Position numbers and translations under genes: made by a program
Shown: positions 34,238 through 43,003 of the stretch, piece after piece
Numbering within the stretch: the first letter of the stretch is position 1
Layout of the letters: the number at the start of each line of letters is the position of its first letter
Source of the DNA: Caballeronia sp. SBC1
GTDB taxonomy: Bacteria > Pseudomonadota > Gammaproteobacteria > Burkholderiales > Burkholderiaceae
Assembly (NCBI RefSeq): GCF_011493005.1
Contig: NZ_CP049158.1
Coordinates: forward strand, 1 to 64,000
Direction of reading: 5' to 3'
DNA length: 64,000 nucleotides
The notes under the pieces: model-generated
What the model saw: only the letters and a program-made list of their open reading frames with translations
Database searches by the model: none
Told to the model about the DNA's origin: nothing

Positions 34238-35107
34238 ATGAAGACGGTTGGGGTCATCGGACTCGGAAACATGGGGCGCGGAATGGCGCTTTCGCTCAAG
34301 CGCGGCGGCTACACCGTGCTCGGTTTCGACTCGGCGTCCGGCGTCGCCAGCAAGCTAGACGCAGAGGGCGTGTCCGAGCGCGCGTCCATAGCAGACATCA
34401 CGCGCGATTCGGACGTCCTGATTCTTTCGCTGCCCACGTCGGCGATTGTGGAAGAGGTCGTGCTTGGACCCGCTGGCGTGGCGGCAAGCGCCAAGCCTGG
34501 CCTGATCGTGGTCGATACCACCACCGCTGAGCCCAACAGCACGCGCAAGGTAGCGGCGGCGCTGGCTGAAGTGAACGTGGGCTTTGTCGATGGCCCCGTC
34601 AGCGGCGGTCCGAAGGGCGCGGCGACTGCGACCATGACCATGGTGCTGGGCGGTTCCGACGAAGACGTCGCGGCTGTCGAACCGATCCTCGCGGTCATGA
34701 GCGCGAAGCGGGTGCACGTTGGCCCCATTGGTGCGGGACACGTGACGAAGATCATCAACAACCTGCTCACCGGCGTGCACCTGCTTGCCACCAGCGAAGC
34801 GGTCCGCGCGGCGCAGGCGGCCGGTGTCGATCCCGAGAAGCTGGTTGAAGCGCTCAACGGCGGCTCCGGGCGCAACAGCGCGACGCTCACGAATTACCCC
34901 ACGTGGATCTTCACGGACAAGTTCGATTCCGGTTTCACGATGAAGTTGATGCGCAAGGACGTTCGCCTGGCGATGGACTTGCTGCGCAGCCAGAACATCA
35001 ACGCTCCGATTGCCGCCGAAGCAGGGCGGTTGTGGGCAGAAAGCGCCGAGACAATCGGCGATGCGGAAGACTTCAATCGCATCGTTCAATTCATCGAACA
35101 GAAGTAA
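34238..35107 (+). CDS. 3-hydroxyisobutyrate-dehydrogenase-family oxidoreductase
   Basis: A 289-aa NAD(P)-dependent beta-hydroxyacid dehydrogenase. The N-terminal Rossmann motif is GVIGLGNMGRGMA, the substrate loop is FVDGPVSGGPKGAATATMTM, and the catalytic lysine is Lys171 in GAGHVTKIINNLL. Members oxidise 3-hydroxyisobutyrate, tartronate semialdehyde, L-threonate, sulfolactaldehyde or related substrates. The ATG has GGAG upstream. It is the first gene of an operon with an aldehyde dehydrogenase and a DUF3100 membrane protein, which suggests oxidation of an imported hydroxy compound to a semialdehyde and then to an acid. Confidence 0.87.
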   Translation: MKTVGVIGLGNMGRGMALSLKRGGYTVLGFDSASGVASKLDAEGVSERASIADITRDSDVLILSLPTSAIVEEVVLGPAGVAASAKPGLIVVDTTTAEPNSTRKVAAALAEVNVGFVDGPVSGGPKGAATATMTMVLGGSDEDVAAVEPILAVMSAKRVHVGPIGAGHVTKIINNLLTGVHLLATSEAVRAAQAAGVDPEKLVEALNGGSGRNSATLTNYPTWIFTDKFDSGFTMKLMRKDVRLAMDLLRSQNINAPIAAEAGRLWAESAETIGDAEDFNRIVQFIEQK

Positions 35108-35143
35108 CGCAGTCAGCAGAGTAACCAGAACACGGAGCCAGAT

Positions 35144-36655
35144 ATGGAAAACAACGCGGCAGAAAACCTGTTGGCCGCCTTCGCGCATTTCTTCCCGAAC
35201 GCCAAGACGATTGGCTCGTTTGTTGGCGGCGAACTGATTGAAGGCACGGGCGAACTTATTCAGTTGTACGATGCATCGACGGGTAAGCCAAGCCTCGCGT
35301 ACAAGGACGGCGGCGCGGCAGTGGTCGAACTCGCTGCCGATGCGGCGCAGCGCGCTCAGCAACAATGGTGGGCATTGACGCATGCTGCGCGTGGACGCGT
35401 GATGTTCGAGATCGCGCGTGAGTTGCGCAAAGACACGGAGAGTATTGCTCGCCTGGAGTCGCTCGGTTCGGGCAAGCCAATTCGCGACTGCCGGGGTGAA
35501 GTGGCGAAAGTCGCCGAGATGTTCGAGTATTACGGCGGCTGGGCGGACAAATTTTACGGCGATGTCATTCCGGTTCCGACCTCGCACCTGAACTACACGC
35601 GTCGCGAGCCGGCCGGCACGGTCCTGCAAATCACGCCCTGGAATGCACCTGTCTTCACATGCGGATGGCAGGTTGCGCCGGCTATCTCGATGGGCAACGC
35701 CGTCTTGCTGAAGCCCTCGGAACTGACGCCGTTCACGTCGCTGGTGGTGGCGTTGCTCGCCGAGAAAGCGGGCGCGCCGAAGGGTCTCATCAACGTTCTT
35801 GCAGGGCTTGGCCAGACCGTCGCCCAAGCGGCCATCGCGCATAAGGTCGTGAAGAAGGTCGTGTTCGTCGGCTCGCCTGCAACCGGCGTGCGCATTGCCG
35901 AAGCCGCGGCAAAACGCGTGCTTCCTTGCGTGCTGGAACTCGGTGGCAAGTCCGCCAACATCATCTTCGCCGATGCCGATCTCAAGCGTGCCGCGTTGAC
36001 TGCCCAGGCCGCGATTTTCGCCGGCGCGGGGCAGAGCTGCGTGGCGGGTTCGCGCCTGCTCGTGCAACGTTCGATCTATGACGAGTTCGTCGGAATGATT
36101 GCGGCGGGCGCGAAAAAGATCAAGGTGGGTGCACCGCTCGATGATGCAACCGAAGTCGGGCCGATCAACAATCGCACGCAGTATGACCACATCATGAAGA
36201 TGATCGCGAGCGGCGTTCAGGCTGGCGCCACACTTGCGGCAGGGTCGGTTGAACGTTCGTCAGGCGGCTACTTCGTTTCGCCCACTGTGTTGTCGAACGT
36301 GACGAACGAGATGGACGTAGCGCGTACTGAAATCTTTGGCCCGGTTGTCGCTGCAATTCCTTTCGATACTGAGGAAGAAGCCCTTAACATCGCGAATGAC
36401 ACCGAGTTTGGTTTGGCCGGTGCAGTGTGGACGAACGATGTAGGCCGGGCTCATCGGGTGGCGGGGCAGGTCAACGCGGGAACGTTTTGGGTCAATGGCT
36501 ACAAGACCATTAACGTGGCGTCTCCGTTCGGCGGTTATGGCTTGAGCGGATACGGACGTTCCAGTGGTGTTGAAGCGTTGTACGAGTACACGCAGACCAA
36601 GAGCGTCTGGGTGGAAACCGCCAGAGAGCCGGCTACGACGTTCGGCTATTTGTAG
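35144..36655 (+). CDS. NAD(P)-dependent aldehyde dehydrogenase
   Basis: A 503-aa aldehyde dehydrogenase with all expected residues: oxyanion Asn in ITPWNAPVFTCGWQ, the general base Glu in LELGGKSANIIFADAD, and the catalytic Cys in GAGQSCVAGSRLL. It belongs to the broad ALDH2/betaine-aldehyde group and not the CoA-acylating methylmalonate-semialdehyde type that usually accompanies 3-hydroxyisobutyrate dehydrogenase. It lies 36 bp after the dehydrogenase and 55 bp before the transporter. It probably oxidises the semialdehyde made by the preceding enzyme. Confidence 0.87.
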   Translation: MENNAAENLLAAFAHFFPNAKTIGSFVGGELIEGTGELIQLYDASTGKPSLAYKDGGAAVVELAADAAQRAQQQWWALTHAARGRVMFEIARELRKDTESIARLESLGSGKPIRDCRGEVAKVAEMFEYYGGWADKFYGDVIPVPTSHLNYTRREPAGTVLQITPWNAPVFTCGWQVAPAISMGNAVLLKPSELTPFTSLVVALLAEKAGAPKGLINVLAGLGQTVAQAAIAHKVVKKVVFVGSPATGVRIAEAAAKRVLPCVLELGGKSANIIFADADLKRAALTAQAAIFAGAGQSCVAGSRLLVQRSIYDEFVGMIAAGAKKIKVGAPLDDATEVGPINNRTQYDHIMKMIASGVQAGATLAAGSVERSSGGYFVSPTVLSNVTNEMDVARTEIFGPVVAAIPFDTEEEALNIANDTEFGLAGAVWTNDVGRAHRVAGQVNAGTFWVNGYKTINVASPFGGYGLSGYGRSSGVEALYEYTQTKSVWVETAREPATTFGYL

Positions 36656-36710
36656 AGCAACGCGTCCTCTCGCTGCCAATGAAGCGCGAGAGGGCAATCG
36701 GGAGATAACA

Positions 36711-38066
36711 ATGGACAGTACGTTGGCCGCGCAGCAACGGGGTAGTGGTGGGGATAGTCGTGGATTGAGGAGCGCAAAGCTGTTTCTTTACGCGGCGATC
36801 ATCCTGGTGATCGCTGAATTTATCGGCTCGTTCACGTTCAAGGTTGGGCCGGGGAAAGTCGTTCTGTTGCCGATGATCTGGGCACTGCTGTTGGGCGCCG
36901 CGCTAGGTTTGGCGAGTGAACGATGGAGCGGCGCTGCGCGGCTCGACGTCAAGACCCAGTTCCTCGCTGCGGCCATCTTGCAGCCAGCGCTGTTGCTCTT
37001 CGTCGCCAAGCTGGGCCTGATGGTCGGCGGCGCGTTGCCGAAGCTTGCCGCCGCTGGCTGGGCGCTGGCTTTTCAGGAGCTGGGACATTTTGTCGGCACG
37101 ATCCTGCTGGGACTTCCGCTCGCGTTGCTGCTCGGTATCAAGCGGGAAGCAATCGGCGCAACGTTCTCGGTCGGCCGTGAGCCGAGCCTTGCGATCATCG
37201 GCGAGAAGTACGGCATGGACTCTCCCGAAGGGCGTGGTGTGTTGGCTGAGTATCTGACGGGTACTGTTTTTGGTGCGGTCTTTATCGCGATCCTCGCGGG
37301 CTTCGTAGCGAGCCTGAATATTTTCCATCCTCTGGCGCTCGCCATGGGTTCAGGCGTGGGCTCGGGCAGCATGATGGCCGCCGCTTCAGGTGCCATCGCC
37401 GCGCAGCAGACGCCCGAAATGGCGAAGACTGTCCTCACATTTGCTGCGGCCAGCAACCTGATCACGACGACGATCGGCACGTATTTCACGCTGTTTATTT
37501 CGTTGCCGATGGCCGTGTGGGGATATCGCTTGCTTGAGCCTTTGATCGGCCGGACGAGCCGAGCATCGGATGCATCGGAGGCGATTGAAAAGTCCCGTCC
37601 GAAGCTGGGCGATGTAGAAACGGCTGCGCCTCAACTGGGCTATCGCGGCAAGCTGCTCGCGTGGGGCGTCACTGCTGTATTCGCGCTCGGCTGCGACTGG
37701 ATCACCCACGGCACCACACCGCTCATGGGCCTTCCGGGCATGCTGATCATGGTGCTGGCGACGATTGTCGGCGACGCCATTTATACCGTGACCGGGCGCA
37801 AGATTCCGGCGGTCTGCTGGGTGTCGATCGTCGCGATGTTCATGACGTCGCCGCTGTGTCCCTGGGCATCGCAGATATCGACATATAGCGCGCAGAACGA
37901 TTTCCTGGGCATAACAACGCCGATGCTGACGTTCGCGGGGTTGTCCATCGCCAAGGATATTCCGGCGTTTCGCCGGCTGGGGTGGCGGATCGTGCTGGTG
38001 TCGTTTGTGGCGAATGCCGGGACGTTTCTCGGCGCTACGCTCGTGGCTCAGATCTTCCACGTCTAG
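36711..38066 (+). CDS. DUF3100-type polytopic membrane protein, putative transporter
   Basis: A 451-aa inner-membrane protein with about 11-12 hydrophobic segments, recognised from memory as DUF3100. Notable segments: FTFKVGPGKVVLLPMIWALL, LGHFVGTILLGLPLAL, GREPSLAIIGEKYGMDSPEG with charged residues inside the membrane region, and the Gly/Ser/Ala-rich ALAMGSGVGSGSMMAAASG. The repeat-like organisation suggests a secondary carrier. The ATG at 36711 follows GGGAG. The operon context (hydroxyacid and aldehyde dehydrogenases) makes it the likely importer of the pathway substrate; no substrate is known to me. Confidence 0.75.
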   Translation: MDSTLAAQQRGSGGDSRGLRSAKLFLYAAIILVIAEFIGSFTFKVGPGKVVLLPMIWALLLGAALGLASERWSGAARLDVKTQFLAAAILQPALLLFVAKLGLMVGGALPKLAAAGWALAFQELGHFVGTILLGLPLALLLGIKREAIGATFSVGREPSLAIIGEKYGMDSPEGRGVLAEYLTGTVFGAVFIAILAGFVASLNIFHPLALAMGSGVGSGSMMAAASGAIAAQQTPEMAKTVLTFAAASNLITTTIGTYFTLFISLPMAVWGYRLLEPLIGRTSRASDASEAIEKSRPKLGDVETAAPQLGYRGKLLAWGVTAVFALGCDWITHGTTPLMGLPGMLIMVLATIVGDAIYTVTGRKIPAVCWVSIVAMFMTSPLCPWASQISTYSAQNDFLGITTPMLTFAGLSIAKDIPAFRRLGWRIVLVSFVANAGTFLGATLVAQIFHV

Positions 38067-38084
38067 GTCTAGGTCTAGGTCTAG
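38061..38084. repeat. Tandem GTCTAG, four copies across a stop codon
   Basis: Four perfect GTCTAG hexamers starting at 38061; the first supplies the last codon and TAG stop of the DUF3100 gene. CTAG tetranucleotides are usually scarce in bacterial genomes. Confidence 0.9.
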
Positions 38085-38215
38085 GACAGCAATGTTTCGA
38101 TAGCATTGTGTGCCGGCGCATCGGCGCGCTTTGCTCGTCGATCGGTTGAATCCGCACCTGTTTGTTTTGTTCGCGCCGGGCTGCCGGAGAAGCACGCCCC
38201 GGTGCGAACGCTACC

Positions 38216-40336
38216 TCATACTTCCCCGCGTTTCAGACCGTCGGCGTGTTCCATCAGCAACCGGCGCAGCAACACGACCTGATTAACAGCATCCGCTTCA
38301 AGCAGAGAGAGCCCGTGTTTGGGAAAGACCTCTTGCGCGTCGATGCCCGCAGTGCTCGCGTCACTCCCTATCCGCGCTTCGATGCCCTTGCCGACACTCT
38401 CAACCCATGCTGCAAGATCCCGGTTCGGTGCGGCGCCGGCCCGGCCAAAACGAGCCCGGGTCGCAGTGCCCGCCACGCGCCGCAACATGGCGAGGGCGGT
38501 TGAGCCGGTCCGGTCGTCGTTACTCGTATCGAGCTTTTCCAGCCTCAGCCGAGCCAGCACCTCTTCCGCGTTATTACTGGCCAACCCAGCCGCACGACGT
38601 AGCCGTTCCAGCTCGATCTCGCTGTCTTCGCCCCGTCCCAGCGAGGCGCCAAGATAGCCAAGGTTCGCCGACACGGCCTTCGCCAACCGGTCGCTGAAGC
38701 GGCTGGGCTCGCGGCTGGGCCATAGAAGGAATGTTGCGAGCAACGCAATCACGCAGCCGAACACATTGTTTTCCAATCGCGTGACGGCGTAGGCAAATTC
38801 GCCGCCGCCCGGCGCGGCAAAGTCGGCGACCAGCACAAAGGCTGGGGTGATGAACAGCACGAACAAGCTGTAGCTGACCGGACGGAGGGCCATCGTCGCG
38901 CACACAAGCGGGAACACCACCAGCGAGATCGCGATCGGCGAATGAACGACCAAGCCGATCGCGGCCGCGAGCAATCCGCCGACAATGCTCCCCGCCGCAC
39001 GTTCGATGCTGCGCGGCCAACTCGTCGCAATGGACGGCTGCAGGATCAGGAGCGTTGCCATGGTCGCCCAATAACCAAAGGGCAAATGAAGCAGCCTGAC
39101 GGTCAGGAAGGCTGCCGTTGCGGCCACGCCAACGCGAGCGGCATGGCGCGCGCCTATCGATTGCGTCGATGCAGTCGCCCTCAAGGTTTCCACGCCTCGC
39201 CTCAAAGTGGTGAACGCAGCGGACCACACGGTTGCGCGTCGTTGAGCCGGGGATTCGAGCTCGCTGAAGTCGACATCGAAGCGCAGCGACACGGGCTCGC
39301 CCAAGGCAACTTCTAGCTGGCGGGCGAGTGATTGCAACCGCTCGCGCAGTGCCGTTGGCGGCTCCGAGGGGTTATCGGCGATGAACCGTGCGAGGACTTC
39401 GGCGAACGCGTCGAGCACACGCACTGCGCGCGGCAAATTGGGTAAGCGGTGATGGCCGCGCTCGCAGGCATCGGTGACTGCAATGAGGTACGCGAAGATC
39501 CGTTCACTGTCCGCGAGCGCGAGCAGCAGCATGTTGTACGTGTCCCGCCGGTCTGTCTTCGATGCCGGCACGCGTGCCAGCGCCTTGCGCGCCAATTCAA
39601 TGTCACTGCGCGCCTTGCCTCGAAAACGTGAAGCGTGCGATGCCCATTCCCCGAAGCCTGCGCTTTCTCGTTTGAGCAGCCGTGCACTGTCGCTTGCGAT
39701 GCCCGCGAGACTCGCATAAGCCGATCGCATGGCCGCGCGGCTCGCGCCGAACGGGTGAATCCGCCACACGGTGAAGCTGAGCACTGTTGCGAAGAGGCAG
39801 CCTGCAAAGTAGAGCGCGAGGAAGCGCAACTCGCCGAGTGATCCATGGATGGGCCGGTCCACCATGACTACGCAGGCAGTCGCAGCAAGGATGGAGACCT
39901 GGGCGGCCGCAGCGCCCCATACGCGCGCGAGCGCGCCGAGAAATGAAAAGACCAGAACGGCGACGGCCGCGGCCGCGATACCCACGCCGGACGCATAGGC
40001 GGTCAGTCCGCCGCAGACGGTCGACAGCACCGCGAAGCCCAACATGGACGCGAAACGCATGCGGTTCGAGCCGGCGGCATCGGCGAGACAGGTCCAGAAC
40101 GCACCGATGGCGGCCCACGAGAACTCGGGCATGTGCAACAGGTTGCCGAGGAGCAGCATGGCGGTCGACGCGAATGCGGCGCGCAGCCCTTCGGACAAAT
40201 CGGCCTGGCTCAACGCGAACGAAACCATCCAGACGGGCCGGTGGCGCGCAATGGAATCGAGCGTTCGGGAGAACGCTTTTGTGCGGCGGCTTGCCGCTTG
40301 TCGAGACTGCCGGTGAAAGTTGCGAAGGCGGAACAT
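38216..40336 (-). CDS. FUSC-family membrane protein (aromatic acid exporter-like)
   Basis: A 706-aa inner-membrane protein with two membrane blocks of about five to six helices (near residues 45-185 and 385-520), each followed by a cytoplasmic helical domain. This is the YccS/AaeB FUSC layout. Segments such as LRAAFASTAMLLLGNLLHMP and RLLHLPFGYWATMATLLILQ mark the two halves. AaeB-like members export aromatic acids with an AaeA adaptor, but no adaptor gene is adjacent. ATG at 40336 is preferred; an in-frame TTG at 40351 would add five residues. It converges with the DUF3100 operon. Confidence 0.83.
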   Translation of the reverse strand: MFRLRNFHRQSRQAASRRTKAFSRTLDSIARHRPVWMVSFALSQADLSEGLRAAFASTAMLLLGNLLHMPEFSWAAIGAFWTCLADAAGSNRMRFASMLGFAVLSTVCGGLTAYASGVGIAAAAVAVLVFSFLGALARVWGAAAAQVSILAATACVVMVDRPIHGSLGELRFLALYFAGCLFATVLSFTVWRIHPFGASRAAMRSAYASLAGIASDSARLLKRESAGFGEWASHASRFRGKARSDIELARKALARVPASKTDRRDTYNMLLLALADSERIFAYLIAVTDACERGHHRLPNLPRAVRVLDAFAEVLARFIADNPSEPPTALRERLQSLARQLEVALGEPVSLRFDVDFSELESPAQRRATVWSAAFTTLRRGVETLRATASTQSIGARHAARVGVAATAAFLTVRLLHLPFGYWATMATLLILQPSIATSWPRSIERAAGSIVGGLLAAAIGLVVHSPIAISLVVFPLVCATMALRPVSYSLFVLFITPAFVLVADFAAPGGGEFAYAVTRLENNVFGCVIALLATFLLWPSREPSRFSDRLAKAVSANLGYLGASLGRGEDSEIELERLRRAAGLASNNAEEVLARLRLEKLDTSNDDRTGSTALAMLRRVAGTATRARFGRAGAAPNRDLAAWVESVGKGIEARIGSDASTAGIDAQEVFPKHGLSLLEADAVNQVVLLRRLLMEHADGLKRGEV

Positions 40337-40708
40337 GGCCTGGCTTATCAAGGGGTGAGTGCGGGTGATCGGGTGGCTACTGAGTGAGTTGCCTGAGCGC
40401 CTTTATCGGGCGGGGAAAATCCTGGACGTCGTTTGGGGGCGCCAAGTGTATGCGCACTAATTTTCGAAGCACCAAAATAAAATCCCAAAAAGTCGAATGT
40501 GAATTCAGCCAAGAACATCGGGGTGTCCGGTATTTCTCGCGACCGTCGTTTCGCGCCCGTGTTCCAGTTACCGGTGTGCGCAGAAAATTCAGTCATTCCT
40601 ACTGATTTCGACCGCGTCTACGCTCGGTAGGTGTGGCTGAAACGCAATGATGTAGAAAAACTACGGTGAAAATGTTGCATTGCACTAGGAATAAGCTAGC
40701 GAAAACCC
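40337..40708. other. Non-coding gap upstream of the FUSC gene
   Basis: About 370 bp between divergent FUSC and small-protein genes. It is AT-richer than its surroundings toward the right end, with no recognised gene. It should contain the FUSC promoter. Confidence 0.35.
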
Positions 40709-40735
40709 TATAATGACGTCTAAGGGATAACCCTT
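40709..40735 (+). promoter_or_regulatory. Consensus -10 box and leader hairpin of the small-protein gene
   Basis: A perfect TATAAT at 40709-40714, with only a weak -35 (TAGGAA near 40686) at 17-bp spacing. The leader holds AAGGG-ATAA-CCCTT (40722-40735), a short hairpin 23 bp before the small-protein ATG. Confidence 0.6.
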
Positions 40736-40757
40736 GACCATCTACCAGGAGTTTGAC

Positions 40758-40910
40758 ATGAGCTACCTCTTCGCATTGTTGCAAAAATTCGCATCGCTGT
40801 TCGAATCGCCACATCTTCCGATGGATTCGGACTACTCGTACCAAGCACGTCAACAAGAAGCAGAGCGCATTCGCAAGTCGCGCGGCACGATCATGGGTAT
40901 CCGTCTGTGA
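40758..40910 (+). CDS. Small protein, 50 aa (possibly DUF3563-like)
   Basis: A 50-residue protein starting at an ATG with AGGAG 7 bases upstream and preceded by a consensus -10 box. The N-terminus is an amphipathic helix (SYLFALLQKFASLFESP). The C-terminal half, rich in Arg, Gln and Glu (YQARQQEAERIRKSRGTIMG), is charged. It resembles short Burkholderia DUF3563 proteins in size and layout, but I am not sure of the match. No function is known. The good promoter and ribosome binding site argue that it is expressed. Confidence 0.7.
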   Translation: MSYLFALLQKFASLFESPHLPMDSDYSYQARQQEAERIRKSRGTIMGIRL

Positions 40911-41481
40911 GCTGCAAGGAAGGCAGTGCGGACTGCAGGGAAAACTGAAGTGTTGTCAGTTTGTGCTTGACAAGGTTTTTTCGTAATGCGGTCCGTCTGC
41001 TTTCATTGATGTGGATTATGTAGTTTTTCTAGCTTCAAAGTTTTGCCGATTGCCACATTAGTCCTTACGGATTCCGCGGCCATCACGTCGCTGATTTGCG
41101 ACATTCCTCTCCAGCGCAACTCTGCGCGCACCCTCCAGATCGCTCCCCGTTTTATCTTCCGGCGCTCGTCTCGGCCAAATCCACGGTTTCATATTTTCGT
41201 TGCTTACACGCAGCTCGGTGAAAGAGTGCCAGGTTAGCTCGTCAGGTCGACGTAAAGGCGAATGAAATCAGGGGTTTGAAAAATTTCGAAGCGCTCCGGA
41301 CGCGCCAAGTTCCTTGATACGAACACTTACAAGCCCTCACGTCGTGCAACCTTACGCCCAGCTAAAGTGGTTTCAACGACGCGGCAACTGACGGTACATC
41401 CGCCAACCATCCGCCAACGGTTTCTCGCTCCGGCTGGCCGCGCGTCCTGAAATGCAATCAAGCTAAAAAGGGAGAATAGTC
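40911..41481. other. 571-bp region without a convincing gene
   Basis: Immediately after the 50-aa protein, AAACTGA...TCAGTTT (about 40942-40962) forms a weak hairpin followed some 15 bases later by TTTTTT, possibly its terminator. The rest has no recognised gene, although short open frames of about 60 codons exist. The promoter of the following secreted protein should lie near the right end. Confidence 0.4.
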
Positions 41482-41790
41482 ATGAACACCTCACGCTCGA
41501 TCTTGGCTGTGCTGCTGACCGGCGGCGCGCTGTTAGCCGCGACGACTGCGTTCGCTCAAGTCGACAACGGGATGATCCACGGGCCCGTGCCCCAGCAGGG
41601 TTATGCGCAACCGCACATGGTGCAGGCTGACGTAGTGATCAACCTCGGCTGGCATGGCGACCGCTATTGGGACGGCCACCGCTACTGGCAGCGCGACGAA
41701 TGGATGCGCCACCATCCGCATGATCAGGGTCCGCATCATCCGCCGCCGCACGCTTATCACCACGACGACCACGGTCCGGATCACGGCTGA
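41482..41790 (+). CDS. Small secreted His-rich protein (DUF2502/YpeC-like)
   Basis: A 102-aa exported protein. The signal peptide of about 25 residues ends TAFA-QV. The mature part holds the aromatic motif WHGDRYWDGHRYWQRDEW, followed by a His/Asp/Pro-rich tail (about 14 His in the last 35 residues) likely to bind transition metals. The aromatic motif resembles periplasmic YpeC/DUF2502 proteins. GGGAG precedes the ATG and a strong terminator follows at 41816. No function is known. Confidence 0.75.
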   Translation: MNTSRSILAVLLTGGALLAATTAFAQVDNGMIHGPVPQQGYAQPHMVQADVVINLGWHGDRYWDGHRYWQRDEWMRHHPHDQGPHHPPPHAYHHDDHGPDHG

Positions 41791-41815
41791 TCGCCGATCA
41801 CAGGACCTCGTTGCA

Positions 41816-41852
41816 AAAACCGGCTTCCCGCAACGGAAGCCGGTTTTTTTTC
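41816..41852 (+). terminator. Strong terminator of the His-rich protein gene
   Basis: A 13-bp perfect stem, AAAACCGGCTTCC with its complement GGAAGCCGGTTTT, around loop CGCAAC and continuing into a run of eight T. Confidence 0.9.
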
Positions 41853-42064
41853 GCCCTTTGCTTAGTGTCTGTACGGCCGTATCGGGCAATCTGCTTCAAG
41901 TCATAGGCCATTTGCTGTCCCGCGTGATTTGAGGCGCTGCGCTATCCTAGTTGGCACGGCCTTGAGTGCCGTATCGGCCGGTTTCGAAGTGCCGCTTTGG
42001 GACTCGAACTGGCTGTCGAATCGAAGCTCGGAACAGCTCGGAACTTAAGCATTGCGGGGAAAAT

Positions 42065-43003
42065 TTGAATCAAATCATTATCGGCGTGGTGGGCAGCGGC
42101 TTGATGGGCGTCGGCATTGCGACGCAAGCGGCGCTGCACGGCTATCCGACCATTGTTCACGACATAGACGCCGCGCGGCTTGCGTCGGTGCACGGGAAGG
42201 CAGAAGCAATCCTCGACGAATTGATCGACGCTGGCGTGTTCAATGCGGGCGATAAACAGGACGTACTCGCGCGGATTGAAACCACAGATCAACTGGAGCG
42301 GGTAGCCACGGCGAGTTTTATTGTGGAAGCCATTCCGGAAGTGCTCGAACTGAAAAACCGCACTTACAGGGCGCTCGAACCGCTGCTGCGCGACGACGCA
42401 ATTTTCGCGAGCAACACGAGCGGCTTTCCGCCCGATTTGCTCGCGCAAGTGCTGCAAAACAAGGCTCGTTTCGTGATCGCGCATTTCTGGAATCCGCCGC
42501 ACACCATTCCGTTGGTTGAAGTCGTGCCGGGCACCGAGACCGATCCGGATGTCACGCGTCGCACGGCTGAACTGATGACGGCTATTGGCATGGAACCAGT
42601 TGTATTGACGAAGGCTATTCCGGGTTTTGTCGGTAACCGGTTGCAGTTCGCCGTGTTACGCGAAGCGCTCGCCATTGTGCGTTCGGGCGCCGCGACAGCG
42701 GAGGTGGTCGACACCGTGATGAAGGCGTCGCTCGGACGGCGTTATGGCATGGTCGGACCGCTGGAAAGCGCGGATCTCGGCGGGCTGGATACGTTACTGG
42801 ATATCGGCTCGCACCTGATGCCGGAGCTGGCAAAGGACGAAGACGTATTGCATCTGATGCGCGAGCACGTGCAGAAAGGGCGGGTGGGCGTGCGCAGCGG
42901 GCAAGGGTTTTATGAATGGGACGACGCGCATCGTGCGCGCGTGAAAGACGGACGCAAGCGCCTGATTCACCACACCACAAAGAAGACCGGAAAGCACTCA
43001 TGA
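42065..43003 (+). CDS. 3-hydroxyacyl-CoA dehydrogenase-family protein
   Basis: A 312-aa NAD-dependent dehydrogenase. The Rossmann motif GVVGSGLMGVGIATQAA is at residues 6-22, VEAIPEVLELKNRTYRALEP and IFASNTSGF follow, and the catalytic His lies in FVIAHFWNPPHTIPLVEVVPG. The C-terminal helical domain has the usual IPGFVGNRLQFAVLREAL and GRRYGMVGPLE segments. It is shorter than fatty-acid enzymes and resembles hydroxybutyryl-CoA or carnitine-type dehydrogenases. The start is taken as TTG at 42065 behind GGGGA. It overlaps the flavin reductase gene by ATGA. Confidence 0.8.
   Translation: MNQIIIGVVGSGLMGVGIATQAALHGYPTIVHDIDAARLASVHGKAEAILDELIDAGVFNAGDKQDVLARIETTDQLERVATASFIVEAIPEVLELKNRTYRALEPLLRDDAIFASNTSGFPPDLLAQVLQNKARFVIAHFWNPPHTIPLVEVVPGTETDPDVTRRTAELMTAIGMEPVVLTKAIPGFVGNRLQFAVLREALAIVRSGAATAEVVDTVMKASLGRRYGMVGPLESADLGGLDTLLDIGSHLMPELAKDEDVLHLMREHVQKGRVGVRSGQGFYEWDDAHRARVKDGRKRLIHHTTKKTGKHS

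Noticed and set aside
34355..36190. A 611-codon open frame antisense to the HIBADH-like and aldehyde dehydrogenase genes
   Set aside because: It is a high-GC shadow frame: His/Arg-rich translation without domains, opposite two genes with intact catalytic motifs.
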